A stretch of DNA of 64,000 bases from Pseudonocardia sp. TRM90224 (GTDB lineage: Bacteria; Actinomycetota; Actinomycetes; Mycobacteriales; Pseudonocardiaceae), in NCBI RefSeq assembly GCF_021245725.1, contig NZ_JAJGSX010000021.1, forward strand, positions 88,449-152,448, in the 5' to 3' direction. The notes below the pieces were generated by a model. It was not told where the DNA came from. It was given only the letters and a program-made list of their open reading frames with translations, and made no database searches. A program made the translations under genes and the position numbers. This document shows positions 24,095 through 32,993 of the stretch, piece by piece. Each line of letters begins with the position of its first letter. The stretch's first letter is position 1.

Positions 24095-25420
24095 TCACTC
24101 CGGCGACGCGGGTAGCGCTCGTGGCGCAGGCTCGCCTGGGACGACGGCCGCGTGGAGCGGGATCCGGGCGCGCAGGTGCCCACCGGGCGGCCCGGAGACG
24201 ACCGCGAGCGTGCCCTTGTGCCGGGTGGTGATGTCGCGGGCGATGGCGAGCCCCAGCCCGGTGCCGCCCTGGTCGCGATCCCGGGCCTCGTCGAGCCGGG
24301 TGAACCTGCCGAACACGGCTTCGCGCTGGTCGACGGGGATGCCGGGGCCGTCGTCGCCGACGTCGAGCACGGCATCGGGACCGCTCGGCCGGAGCCGGAC
24401 GACGACCCGACCGGCGGCGTGGCGCACCGCGTTGTCGACGAGGTTCGTCACCAGCCTGCGCAGCTCGTCGGCGGACCCGGCGACCACCACACCGGGAGCG
24501 ATCTGCAGGTCCACCGCGACCTCGCCGCGGTCGCGGGAGCGCACCGCCTCCTCCGCGGCGATCTGGCCGAGGTCCACCTCGTCGCGCGGCGGTGGTTCCT
24601 GCGCGTCGAGCCTGGCCAGCAGCAGCAGGTCGCTGGCGAGTTGCTGAATGCGCTCGACATCGGTGAGGGCCTCCACCGTGAGCGGCTGCTGCGGTGCGAT
24701 CTCGAGCCGGGTGCGCAGCACCGCGAGCGGGCTGCGCAGCTCGTGCGCGGCATCGGCGACGAACCGCTGGTGCTGCTCGACGGCCTGCTCCAGCCGGTCG
24801 AGCGTGTGGTTGGTCGTGGTCGCGAGCTGCGCCACCTCGTCGCCGGCGCGCGGCACCGGAACCCTGCGGTGCAGGTCGGTCGCGGTGATCTCGGCGAGCT
24901 CCTTGCGGATCGCCGTGACGGGCGCGAGCGCGCGGCCCACCGCGAACCACGTCATCCCCGCGACCAGCAGCAGCAACGCCGGTATGCCCGGTACGAGCAG
25001 GCTCACCAGCGTGTCCCGCGCGGTCAGCACCCCGTCGAGCGACTGCCTGGCCTCGACGATCAGCTGCGCGCCGTCGACCGTCGCCGTCCGCGCCGCGACC
25101 AGGTACCGCTCCGGCGGCGCCCACACCTCCGCGGGGACCGTCTGCTGGACCGGCGTCGCGTCCATCACCCGCCCCCGGACCTGCACGTCCGGGTTGAAGA
25201 TCACTCCGGCGGACGGCGTCGCGACCACACCCGGCTCGGTGGACAGCTCGCTGACCACGGCGTCGGCACGGGCGAACGCGGCGTCGGCCGCATTGTCCTG
25301 CAGGGTCCGGCTGAGCACCCCGACCAGCACGTACGAGGCGACACCGAGCGCCAGCGCCACCACGGCGGTCGCGCTGAGCGTCGCCCGCAACCGGACCGAC
25401 ATCTTCGGCGCGAACCGCAT
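24095..25420 (-). CDS. Sensor histidine kinase
   Basis: 441 aa. Membrane helix at about 13-35, a periplasmic sensor region of roughly 120 residues with no recognised domain, a second membrane helix at about 150-175 (LLVPGIPALLLLVAGMTWFAV), HAMP, then the phosphorylated histidine in VADAAHELRSPLAVL near residue 225. Catalytic boxes are NLVDNAVRHA, GDDGPGIP and GTGLGLAIARDI. The A of its ATG is shared with the response regulator stop (TGATG), so the pair is coupled. The signal is unknown; the divergent secreted protein at 26209 is a candidate accessory or target. Confidence 0.94.
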   Translation of the reverse strand: MRFAPKMSVRLRATLSATAVVALALGVASYVLVGVLSRTLQDNAADAAFARADAVVSELSTEPGVVATPSAGVIFNPDVQVRGRVMDATPVQQTVPAEVWAPPERYLVAARTATVDGAQLIVEARQSLDGVLTARDTLVSLLVPGIPALLLLVAGMTWFAVGRALAPVTAIRKELAEITATDLHRRVPVPRAGDEVAQLATTTNHTLDRLEQAVEQHQRFVADAAHELRSPLAVLRTRLEIAPQQPLTVEALTDVERIQQLASDLLLLARLDAQEPPPRDEVDLGQIAAEEAVRSRDRGEVAVDLQIAPGVVVAGSADELRRLVTNLVDNAVRHAAGRVVVRLRPSGPDAVLDVGDDGPGIPVDQREAVFGRFTRLDEARDRDQGGTGLGLAIARDITTRHKGTLAVVSGPPGGHLRARIPLHAAVVPGEPAPRALPASPE

Positions 25421-26088
25421 CAGGCCTCCAACCGGTACCCGGCGCCGCGCACCGTCACGAGCGACCGCCGGTCGAACGGGGCATCGATCTTGCGACGCAA
25501 CGCGCTGATGTAGACCTCGACGATGTTGGGGTCGCCGTCGAACGCGAAGTCCCACGCCTGCGCGAGCAGCTCCGCCTTCGACACCACCTCACCGGGGCGG
25601 CGGGCCAGTCCGTGCAGCACGGCGAACTCCTTCGGCGTGAGCGGGATGTCGGTCTCGCCGCGCCGGCAGCGCAGGCCGGCCGGGTCGACGGTGAGGTCGC
25701 CGACCACCAGCGACACCGGCCGGGCCGGGCCACCGCGGCGGACGAGCGCGCGCAGCCGGGCCAGCAGCACCACGTAGGAGAAGGGCTTGGAGAGGTAGTC
25801 GTCGGCGCCGGTGTCCAGCGCCTCCGCCTCGTCGTGCACGCCGTCCTTCGCGGTCAGCATGAGGATCGGCGTCCAGACGTCGGCGGCGCGCAACCGGGCG
25901 CACACGGTGTAGCCGTTCATGCGAGGCAGCATCACGTCGAGCACGATCACGTCGTAGGCGTTCTCGGTCGCCATCCACAGCCCGTCGGGGCCGTCGTGGG
26001 CGACGTCCACCGCGAACCCCTCGCCGGACAGACCGTTCCTGAGCAGGTCGGTCAGCCGCTTCTCGTCCTCGACCAGTAGCACGCGCAC
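25420..26088 (-). CDS. OmpR-family response regulator
   Basis: 222 aa. Receiver domain 1-115 with acidic pocket E7/D8, phosphoacceptor D51 (VLDVMLPRMNG) and K101 (LSKPF). The winged-helix output domain follows (GDLTVDPAGLRCRRG ... LTPKEFAVLHGLARRPGEVV ... VEVYISALRRKID). The start is the GTG at 26088 giving VRVLLVEDEKR; a longer frame upstream has no family similarity. Coupled to the kinase. Direct repeats TTCAG-N6-TTCAG in the divergent promoter region are a likely binding site. Confidence 0.94.
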   Translation of the reverse strand: MRVLLVEDEKRLTDLLRNGLSGEGFAVDVAHDGPDGLWMATENAYDVIVLDVMLPRMNGYTVCARLRAADVWTPILMLTAKDGVHDEAEALDTGADDYLSKPFSYVVLLARLRALVRRGGPARPVSLVVGDLTVDPAGLRCRRGETDIPLTPKEFAVLHGLARRPGEVVSKAELLAQAWDFAFDGDPNIVEVYISALRRKIDAPFDRRSLVTVRGAGYRLEA

Positions 26089-26143
26089 GACGATCAGTGT
26101 GCCGCCGCAACCTATGGCGAACCTGAAGACGCGTTCGGCGATC

Positions 26144-26159
26144 TTCAGTGTGGGTTCAG
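26144..26159 (+). promoter_or_regulatory. TTCAG direct repeats, likely response-regulator site
   Basis: TTCAG at 26144-26148 and 26155-26159 are 11 bp apart, the helical spacing used by OmpR-family dimers. A third copy in the other orientation (CTGAA within CCTGAAG) lies at about 26123. All are in the 120-base gap shared by the response regulator and the secreted protein gene. Confidence 0.5.
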
Positions 26160-26208
26160 GGCGCCTGCGCGAATCTCCTCCGGCAATGTCCGCGAAAGGA
26201 GCTGTTCC

Positions 26209-26688
26209 ATGAGAATCAGAAGCTTGTGCGCCGCGCTGCTCGGTGCGGCCGCGCTCACCGTAGGGGTGTCGGGGGCGGCGTTCGCGTCGACCGGCGACCC
26301 CGGCGACGACCACGGCGATCGAGGCGACCGGGGTACCCACGAGACCCGCATCTTCACGTGCGACGGGCGCGCCGGCGAGGTCCGTGAGCTGTCGGACGAC
26401 GAGGCCGCGCGCATCCGCGAGGAGGGCGGCCCCGACGGCCGGGTGCTGATCATCGAGCGCGCCGACGCCATCGAGGCGTCGGAGGCCGGCGGCGACGTCA
26501 GGTTCGTGCCGCGGGCGGAGGCCGTTCCGGCCGAACCCGGCTGGGAGCTGGCCGAACCGGAGGGCACCGTGCACGTCGCCCCGCGGCAGGGCGTCGACGG
26601 CGTGCCACCGGTCGGCGCCATCACCTGCGCGCTCCCCGACGGTGTCATCGACACCCTGCCAGCCATTCCCGCCGTCCCGGCCAGGTAG
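26209..26688 (+). CDS. Small secreted protein next to the two-component system
   Basis: 159 aa with a classic signal peptide (MRIRSLCAALLGAAALTVGV, cleavage near AFA-ST at about 29). The mature protein is acidic, begins with a DPGDDHGDRGDRGTHETR stretch and holds two cysteines (FTCDG and ITCAL) likely to be disulfide-bonded. No family recognised. Start follows GAAAGGAGCTGTTCC. It is divergent from the response regulator gene with TTCAG repeats between, so it may be a target or an accessory to the sensor. The Asp/His-rich N-terminus could bind metal ions, which is only a suggestion. Confidence 0.82.
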   Translation: MRIRSLCAALLGAAALTVGVSGAAFASTGDPGDDHGDRGDRGTHETRIFTCDGRAGEVRELSDDEAARIREEGGPDGRVLIIERADAIEASEAGGDVRFVPRAEAVPAEPGWELAEPEGTVHVAPRQGVDGVPPVGAITCALPDGVIDTLPAIPAVPAR

Positions 26689-26767
26689 TCCGGGCGAGCG
26701 GGGCCGCGAGGGGCCGTGCCGCCACGGGGAGGACCATGGTCAGGTCCAGGCGGCGCGGCCCCGACCA

Positions 26768-26784
26768 CGCCCGCTCAGCGGGCG
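26768..26784. terminator. Short GC-rich hairpin at a convergent junction
   Basis: CGCCCGC-TCA-GCGGGCG, a 7-bp stem with a triloop that includes the stop codon of the coiled-coil gene. A longer pairing of GGGGCCGCG (about 26700) with CGCGGCCCC (about 26754) is also possible. Probably ends transcripts from both sides. Confidence 0.4.
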
Positions 26785-27980
26785 GTCGCCTTCCGCACCT
26801 CCGCGACGACGTCCTTCGCGCGCTCCCGCACCCCGCGCAGCTCGGTGAGGTAGAGCCAGTAGTCGGGGTGCACGCCGGTGAGGCGTTCCTGCGCGTTCGC
26901 CAACCGCACCGACTGGGCGTCGAGGACGGCGCCGAACTCCTTGACCAGCCCGCGGTCGACGACCAGCCGCTGCGCGTCACGCAGCACGAAGCGCGTGTCC
27001 GTGGCCTGCTTCGACGGGTCGGTCCGCACTGCGCGCAGCTCGGCGAGCCGTTCGGTGACGGCGTCGTGCCTGTCCTCGGCCTTCCGCAGCTGCGCGCGGG
27101 CCGCACCGATCGAATCGGCGGCGTCGTCCCACTCGCCGTGCTCGGCGTGCCGCGTCGCGGCGGAGATCGCGGCGTCGGCGGCCGCGATCGCGTCATGTGC
27201 GATCTGCTCCGACCCGACGAGATCGCGGGAGCAGGGCTCGGAGAACTCCCTGCGCAGCGCCGACATCGCCGGTTCGATCCGCTCGGTCTTCGTGATCGCC
27301 GCCGAACGGCGCGTGGCCACGCTGGTCAGCGACGCCCGCGCCGTCGCGGCCGTGCGGGGGGCTTCCGCGGCCAGCGTCGCGGCCGACCGGGCGAGGTCCA
27401 GCGTCCGTTTTGCGAGATCGCGCCGCTGCCGCAGCCCCGAGCCGGCCGCCTCCAGCTGCAGCGCCACCTCTTCGGCCTGCGCCAGCTGGTCGACGGCCCG
27501 GCGCGACCGGATGCCCGACGCGTCCGCGTCCTGCACCGCCTTGCGCGCGTCGACGAGCGCGACCCTGGCCTCCTGCACGGTCTGCGGCAACGCGGTGAGC
27601 GCCGCCGTCGCCTCGTCCAAGGTGCGCGAATGCGACGTGCGGAAGCGTCGGATCGCCTCCCGCGCCGCCTCGATGTCGCGCAGGGCGCGCTCGTCGGCGG
27701 CGCGTGCGCCCGCAACCCGGCCGGTGCCGTCGAGCGGGAACTCCTGCGTCGCCGCGAGGTACGCCTCCGTCGCGCGGTCGCAGGCCGCCGACACCTGTTC
27801 CCACGCGGCGCGGATCGAGCGGATCGCGGTCGTGCCGTCGAGCTCCTCGGCGGCGCGGACGGCGTCGGCGGCGGCGCGCTGCTCGTCGTCGAGTGCGAGG
27901 AAGCCTTGCGTAGCGGCGATCCGAGCGGCCTGCGTGCGCTCGTCGGGGGCGTCGTCGTGGCGATCCGATCTCCGGAACAA
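26775..27980 (-). CDS. Long helical (coiled-coil) hypothetical protein
   Basis: 401 aa, almost entirely charged and alpha-helical: repeating Ala/Glu/Arg/Leu heptads such as EAREAIRRFRTSHSRTLDEA and LDLARSAATLAAEAPRTAAT. No membrane segment or signal. A tyrosine/tryptophan patch near the C-terminus (VHPDYWLYLTELRGVRER) stands out. The start is TTG at 27980, chosen because GACGGGAGGCACG lies immediately upstream; the open frame is longer but unsupported. I do not recognise a family. It is divergent from the large ferredoxin oxidoreductase gene. A structural or cytoskeleton-like role is possible but unsupported. Confidence 0.72.
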   Translation of the reverse strand: MFRRSDRHDDAPDERTQAARIAATQGFLALDDEQRAAADAVRAAEELDGTTAIRSIRAAWEQVSAACDRATEAYLAATQEFPLDGTGRVAGARAADERALRDIEAAREAIRRFRTSHSRTLDEATAALTALPQTVQEARVALVDARKAVQDADASGIRSRRAVDQLAQAEEVALQLEAAGSGLRQRRDLAKRTLDLARSAATLAAEAPRTAATARASLTSVATRRSAAITKTERIEPAMSALRREFSEPCSRDLVGSEQIAHDAIAAADAAISAATRHAEHGEWDDAADSIGAARAQLRKAEDRHDAVTERLAELRAVRTDPSKQATDTRFVLRDAQRLVVDRGLVKEFGAVLDAQSVRLANAQERLTGVHPDYWLYLTELRGVRERAKDVVAEVRKATAR

Positions 27981-28140
27981 CGTGCCTCCCGTCCACCGCC
28001 CGATGAGAAGAACCGTACCCGCCGCAACGCCGTCCGCGCTCCTTCTGAGCCGCCGTCGTACCCGTGTGGAAGATCGCAAGTGGAGCGGGTCGCCGTCGCG
28101 TCGTGCAGAGTGTTCCCGAGGCCGGTTACCGGAGGTGGCG

Positions 28141-31100
28141 ATGACGCTGCAGGACACTCCCGTCGGGTTCGCGCTCGCGGACCGCTATCGGGCCGGAGCC
28201 GGCCCGGTGCTGCTCACCGGGGTGCAGGCGATCGCCCGGATGCTCGTCGAGCAGCACGCCGCCGACGCGGCCGCCGGGCTGCGGACGGCGTCGTTCGTCT
28301 CCGGCTACCAGGGCAGCCCGCTCGGCGGGCTCGACCAGACCCTCGCCAAGGCCGCCGAGCTGCGCGAGAACGCCGGGCTCGTGCTGCGCCCCGGCGTGAA
28401 CGAGGAGCTGGCGGCGACCGCGGTCTGGGGGAGCCAGCTGGAGGTGCCCGGCCACGACTGGACGGTCGACGGCGCCATCGGTGTCTGGTACGGCAAAGGC
28501 CCTGGTGTCGACCGCGCCGGCGACCCGATGCGCCACGGCAACATGTGCGGCGCCCATCCGAAGGGTGGGGTGCTCGTGCTGGCCGGCGACGACCCCAGCT
28601 GCAAGTCCTCGACCATTCCCTGCATCAGCGAGCGGACGCTGGCCGGCTACGGCCTCCCCGTGCTGTTCCCGGGCACGGCCGACGAGATCGTGCGACTGGG
28701 CCGCTACGGGGTGGAGCTCTCGCGCGCGTCGGGGATGTGGGTCGGCATGAAGATCGTCGCCGACGTCGCGGACGGCATCTACACCGTCGGCGGTGCCGAG
28801 CCGGTGCAGATCACCGTGCCCGAGCTGGAGTGGGAGGGCCGGCCGTGGCAGCGCCAGCAGATCCCGATGCTGATCCCGCCGGCGTCGCTGGAGGCCGAGG
28901 CGCAGCTGTACGGCCCGCGCTGGGCGATGGTGCGCGCGTTCCTCGCCGCCAACCCGATCAACACCGTCGAGGTCGACACCCCCGACGCATGGCTCGGCGT
29001 CGTGGCCGGCGGCAAGTCCTTCACCGACGTCCGTCAGGCGCTGGCCGACCTCGGGCTCGACGACGAGGGCTGCCGCCGCGCGGGGATCCGGCTGATGCGG
29101 CTCGGCATGATCCATCCGCTCGACCGCGAGCAGCTGCGCGGGTTCGCGGCCGGCCTCTCGACGGTGCTCGTCGTGGAGGAGAAGAGCCCGTTCGTCGAGT
29201 CGGCCGTGCGGGACGCGCTGTACGGGATGCCGGCCGCGCCCGCTGTGATCGGCTCCGCCGACGCCGCAGGTGCGCCGCTGGTGCCGATCGCGGGCGAGAT
29301 CACCGCGACGGCGCTGGCCGGGCCGCTGCGCCGCGTGCTGGCCGAGCGCGTGCAGCTCCCGCCGGTCTGCCGCGAACCGCCCGCGCTCGAGCTGCTCCCG
29401 GTGGGCCGCACCCCGTACTTCTGCTCCGGGTGCCCGCACAACCGCTCGACGGTCGTGCCGGAAGGGTCGGTCGGGGCGGGCGGCATCGGCTGCCACGCGA
29501 TGGTCGCGCTCACCGACCGCGCGTCGAGCGAGGTCTCGTCGATCACGCAGATGGGCGGCGAGGGCGCGCAGTGGATCGGGCAGGCGCCGTTCACCACCGC
29601 AGGCCACCTCTTCCAGAACATCGGCGACGGGACGTTCGCGCACTCCGGGCAGCTGGCCGTGCAGGCGTGTGTCGCGGCCGGCGTGACGATCACCTACAAG
29701 CTGCTCTACAACCGGGCCGTCGCGATGACGGGCGGGCAGGACGCGGAGGCCGGCCTCGAGGTGCCCGCGCTGGCGGCGAAGCTCGTCGCGGAGGGCGTCT
29801 CGAAGATCATCGTGTGCGCCGACGAACCGGCGCGGTACCGCGCGCTGCCGGCGCTTCCGCCCGGCGTCGAGCTGTGGCACCGCGACCGGCTCGACGATGC
29901 GCAGCGCACGCTCGCCGCTACTGCGGGGGTCACCGTCCTCGTTTACGACCAGCGCTGCGCCGCCGAGTCGCGGCGGCTGCGCAAGCGTGGCGAGCTGGCC
30001 GTCCGGCCCACCCGCGTCGTGATCAACGAGGCGGTGTGCGAGGGCTGCGGCGACTGCGGGGTGAAGAGCAACTGCCTGTCCGTGCAGCCGGTGGACACCG
30101 AGTTCGGCCGCAAGACCCGCATCGACCAGACCTCCTGCAACACCGACTACTCGTGCCTCGACGGCGACTGCCCCTCGTTCGTCACGGTGGAGCTGCCGGC
30201 AGGTGGCGCGCCGCGGCCGGCGCGGACCCGGGTCGAGCCCCCTGACGTGCCCGACGTCCCGCGACTCGCGGTGCAGGGCACGGCCGACGTCTTCATGGCC
30301 GGCATCGGCGGTACCGGCATCGTCACGGTCAACCAGGTGCTGGGCTCGGCCGCCGTCAGCGACGGTCTCACCGTGCACGGCGTCGACCAGACCGGGCTCT
30401 CGCAGAAGGCCGGGCCGGTGACGTCGCACCTGCGGGTCGCTGCCTCGCCCGACCGCATCGGGCCCGCCAACCGCGTCGCCGGCGGCGTCGCGTGCTACCT
30501 CGCCTTCGACGTGCTCGTCGGCGCCGACACCCGCCACCTCGGCAACGCCTCGCCGGAGGCGACGGTGGCGGTCGTGTCGACCAGCGCAGTCCCGACGGGA
30601 GCGATGGTCCGCGACGCCGAGGTGGCCGCCCCGGACCGGGATGCGCTCGTGCGCCGGATCACCGGCGCGGCCCGGTCCGTGATCGTGCTCGACGCGCAGT
30701 CGGCCGCCGTCGCGCTCTTCGGCGACGCCATGCCGGCGAACTTCCTGCTGGTCGGAGCCGCGTACCAGGCGGGCGCGCTGCCCGTCTCGGCCGCCGCGAT
30801 CGAGGCGGCGATCGAGCTGAACGGTGTTGCCGTCGCCGTCAACGTCGCGGCATTCCGGTGGGGGCGGGTCGCCGTGGCCGACCCGGGGTCGTTCGCCGCG
30901 GCCACCCGACCGCCGCACCGCACGCCGTCCGAGGCGCCGGTGCCGGTCGACCTCGGTGAGCTCGCCGGCGAGACCCGCCGCCTCGTGCGGATCCGGGCCG
31001 CGCGGCTGGTCGACTACCAGTCGGCAGCCACAGCACGGGCCTACGTCGCCGACGTGCTCACCGCCTGGCGCGCCGAACGGCAGGTCGGGGACAGCACTCA

Positions 31101-31578
31101 GTTCAGCGAGGCCGTAGCACGAGGGCTGCACCGGTTCGTCGCCTACAAGGACGAGTACGAGGTGGCCCGCCTGCTCACCGAACCCGCGTTCGAGGCGACG
31201 TTGGCGGAGCAGGTGCCCGGCGGCACCGGCATGCGCTACCGGTTGCACCCTCCGGTGCTCAAGGCGCTGGGGCGGCAGAAGAAGATCGCGCTGGGGCCGT
31301 GGATGCGTCCCGTCCTGCGCCTGCTCGCGCGTGGGAAGCGGCTGCGCGGCACCCCGCTCGACCCGTTCGCCCGCACCGCGGTGCGACGGATGGAACGTGC
31401 GCTGCGCGACGAGTACCGCACGATGGTGCTGCGGCTCGCCGACGGGCTGACCACCGCGAACCACCCGACGGCGGTCGCCGCGGCGCAGGCCGCCGAGCTG
31501 GTCCGCGGCTACGAGGACGTGAAGATCGCGAACGTCGGGCGCTACCGCGCGCGGCTGGTCGAACTGGGCGTGAGCTGA
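28141..31578 (+). CDS. Indolepyruvate ferredoxin oxidoreductase family protein (fused)
   Basis: 1145 aa, a fusion of the alpha, beta and gamma parts found separately in archaeal enzymes. It decarboxylates aryl- or other 2-oxo acids to acyl-CoA, reducing ferredoxin. The N-terminal domain has SFVSGYQGSPLGGLDQ and the TPP-binding half has FCSGCPHNRSTVVP and GGEGAQWIGQAPF. The iron-sulfur segment (CEGCGDCGVKSNC, further Cys near TSCNTDYSCLDGDC) is near residues 635-680. The gamma-type domain follows with MAGIGGTGIVTVNQVLG. The last ~300 residues form the DUF6537-type tail. ATG at 28141 follows GGAGGTGGCG. No partner ferredoxin gene is adjacent. The substrate is likely an aromatic or branched 2-oxo acid. 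Confidence 0.92.
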   Translation: MTLQDTPVGFALADRYRAGAGPVLLTGVQAIARMLVEQHAADAAAGLRTASFVSGYQGSPLGGLDQTLAKAAELRENAGLVLRPGVNEELAATAVWGSQLEVPGHDWTVDGAIGVWYGKGPGVDRAGDPMRHGNMCGAHPKGGVLVLAGDDPSCKSSTIPCISERTLAGYGLPVLFPGTADEIVRLGRYGVELSRASGMWVGMKIVADVADGIYTVGGAEPVQITVPELEWEGRPWQRQQIPMLIPPASLEAEAQLYGPRWAMVRAFLAANPINTVEVDTPDAWLGVVAGGKSFTDVRQALADLGLDDEGCRRAGIRLMRLGMIHPLDREQLRGFAAGLSTVLVVEEKSPFVESAVRDALYGMPAAPAVIGSADAAGAPLVPIAGEITATALAGPLRRVLAERVQLPPVCREPPALELLPVGRTPYFCSGCPHNRSTVVPEGSVGAGGIGCHAMVALTDRASSEVSSITQMGGEGAQWIGQAPFTTAGHLFQNIGDGTFAHSGQLAVQACVAAGVTITYKLLYNRAVAMTGGQDAEAGLEVPALAAKLVAEGVSKIIVCADEPARYRALPALPPGVELWHRDRLDDAQRTLAATAGVTVLVYDQRCAAESRRLRKRGELAVRPTRVVINEAVCEGCGDCGVKSNCLSVQPVDTEFGRKTRIDQTSCNTDYSCLDGDCPSFVTVELPAGGAPRPARTRVEPPDVPDVPRLAVQGTADVFMAGIGGTGIVTVNQVLGSAAVSDGLTVHGVDQTGLSQKAGPVTSHLRVAASPDRIGPANRVAGGVACYLAFDVLVGADTRHLGNASPEATVAVVSTSAVPTGAMVRDAEVAAPDRDALVRRITGAARSVIVLDAQSAAVALFGDAMPANFLLVGAAYQAGALPVSAAAIEAAIELNGVAVAVNVAAFRWGRVAVADPGSFAAATRPPHRTPSEAPVPVDLGELAGETRRLVRIRAARLVDYQSAATARAYVADVLTAWRAERQVGDSTQFSEAVARGLHRFVAYKDEYEVARLLTEPAFEATLAEQVPGGTGMRYRLHPPVLKALGRQKKIALGPWMRPVLRLLARGKRLRGTPLDPFARTAVRRMERALRDEYRTMVLRLADGLTTANHPTAVAAAQAAELVRGYEDVKIANVGRYRARLVELGVS

Positions 31579-31582
31579 CCAA

Positions 31583-32662
31583 CTACCAGGCCGGCTCGAC
31601 CACGTCGGCGACGACGCACGACACGTTGTCCGGTCCGCCGGCGCCGATCGCGGCCGCGACCAGCTCGCGCGTTGCATCCTCCGGTGACGCGGCGGCCGAG
31701 AGCAGCTCGCGGATCTCGGTGTCGGGCACGACCGCGGAGAGGCCGTCGGAGCACAGCACGTACCGGTCGCCCGGCCGCGCATCGTGGAGGTGCAGGTCGG
31801 GCGTCGCGTTCTCGGGATCGCCCGCGAGCGCCTTGACCAGGAGCGATCGTTGGGGATGCGACTCCGCCTCCGCGGCGCTGAGGCGGCCGTCGTCGACCAT
31901 CGACTGCACGAGCGTGTGGTCGTGGGTGATCTGCAGCAGCTCGCCGTCGCGCAGCAGGTAGGCGCGGGAGTCGCCGATGTGCACGAGCGCGAGCTGAGTG
32001 CCGGACCACAGCATGGCGGTGAGCGTCGTACCGACCCCCGCCCTGCTTTCGGCGATCCCGCGGATCGCCTCGTTGGCCTGCAGCGCGGCGTCCTCCAGCA
32101 GGTTGAGCAGGTCCGCGGCGACGGGCGTCGACTCCAGCGCGCCGATCGCGTCGACGGCGGCCGTGCTCGCCGCGGCGCCGTCGGTGCCGAACCCGTCGGC
32201 GACCGCGAGCACGTGTGAACCGGCGAGGACGGCGTCCTGGTTGGTCGGGCGCACCCGGCCGGCGTCGGTCAGCGCGGCGTAGCGGATCGCCCAGCGGTGA
32301 GCGGCGGGCGCGATGTCCGGAGCCGGATCACCTCGTCGCGACAAGTGGTCGACGAGGAAGGTCACGAGGTCCCTCCTGGCCGCGGTGTCCTCCTCGACCT
32401 CGGCCCAGAACGCGCGGATCTCGGCCGCGGCCGACGCGGGGTCGCGGTCGCAGACCTCGCGGACGGTCGCCAGCGGCATGCCGATGCGCCGCAGCCACAG
32501 CACCAGCCGCGCCCGTTCCAGCTGCTCGGGCTGGTAGTAGCGGTAGCCCGTAGTGGGGTCGACCTGCGCGGGGCGCAGCAGCCCCAGCTCGTCGTAGAGC
32601 CGCAACGCCTTCGGTGACAGCCGGGACAGCCGCGCGAACTCCCCGATCGTCAACAGATCCAC
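31583..32662 (-). CDS. MerR regulator fused to a PP2C protein phosphatase
   Basis: 359 aa. Residues 1-70 are a MerR winged helix (LLTIGEFARLSRLSPKALRL, GYRYYQPEQLERA), 71-110 the linking coiled coil, and about 128-355 a PP2C-type Ser/Thr phosphatase. The phosphatase motifs are TDAGRVRPTNQDAVL, LAVADGFGTD, GTTLTAML, LVHIGDSRAYLLRDG, VLCSDGLSAVV and GGPDNVSCVV. The metal ligand aspartates are present; the usual DGMGG is DGFGT here. The protein thus joins DNA binding with dephosphorylation. GTG at 32662 follows GAGGAGGACCGTC. A MerR-type operator lies just upstream, so it likely controls itself. Confidence 0.92.
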   Translation of the reverse strand: MDLLTIGEFARLSRLSPKALRLYDELGLLRPAQVDPTTGYRYYQPEQLERARLVLWLRRIGMPLATVREVCDRDPASAAAEIRAFWAEVEEDTAARRDLVTFLVDHLSRRGDPAPDIAPAAHRWAIRYAALTDAGRVRPTNQDAVLAGSHVLAVADGFGTDGAAASTAAVDAIGALESTPVAADLLNLLEDAALQANEAIRGIAESRAGVGTTLTAMLWSGTQLALVHIGDSRAYLLRDGELLQITHDHTLVQSMVDDGRLSAAEAESHPQRSLLVKALAGDPENATPDLHLHDARPGDRYVLCSDGLSAVVPDTEIRELLSAAASPEDATRELVAAAIGAGGPDNVSCVVADVVEPAW

Positions 32663-32693
32663 GACGGTCCTCCTCGTGCTGGCCCGGCAAGGG

Positions 32694-32720
32694 TGAACCT
32701 TGCCCCAACGGGAAGGTCAA
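32694..32720 (-). promoter_or_regulatory. MerR-type operator/promoter
   Basis: On the minus strand TTGACC starts an element with ACCTT and AAGGT arms separated by 11 bases, closely resembling the CueR/BmrR class of MerR operators, 32 bases before the fusion gene. The -35 TTGACC overlaps the left arm, as is usual for long-spacer MerR promoters. Confidence 0.65.
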
Positions 32721-32938
32721 CACGGCCTGCAGTGTGACGCCGGCCACTGACGGCTCTTGACGTCGACCTCGCCGGCTGATCTCGATCTTCGGCGGTGGCC
32801 GTCCGGCGCAGATCCGACCCGGATTCGTCCTCGAACAGGTGCTCGGCATCCCCCGTTCGCCGGTACCGCAACCGACGAACGACCACGCAGAGCGACAAGA
32901 ACCCCGCCGCGGCGGGGGAGAGGTGGCGACGCTGCGGT

Positions 32939-32993
32939 GAACGGACGGTGCTTTTTCGGCGTGTCTGCGACGACACGCCGAAAGCGTCCGTTC
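32939..32993. repeat. Imperfect long hairpin in the 521-base gap
   Basis: Nine base pairs (32939-32947 with 32985-32993), a bulge, then twelve base pairs (32954-32965 with 32972-32983), loop six bases. It lies in the 521-base region between the divergent MerR-PP2C and M23 genes. That region also holds the MerR operator and a possible structured leader. Short ORFs in it (for example 32757-33041) look like noise. A terminator here would imply an unseen small transcript. Confidence 0.6.

Noticed and set aside
26736..30245. Open frame of 1169 codons on the plus strand
   Set aside because: Overlaps two real genes (coiled-coil protein and ferredoxin oxidoreductase) in the wrong frame, with low-complexity Arg/Pro/Gly sequence and no motif.
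28126..31782. Open frame of 1218 codons on the minus strand
   Set aside because: Shadow of the indolepyruvate ferredoxin oxidoreductase gene.
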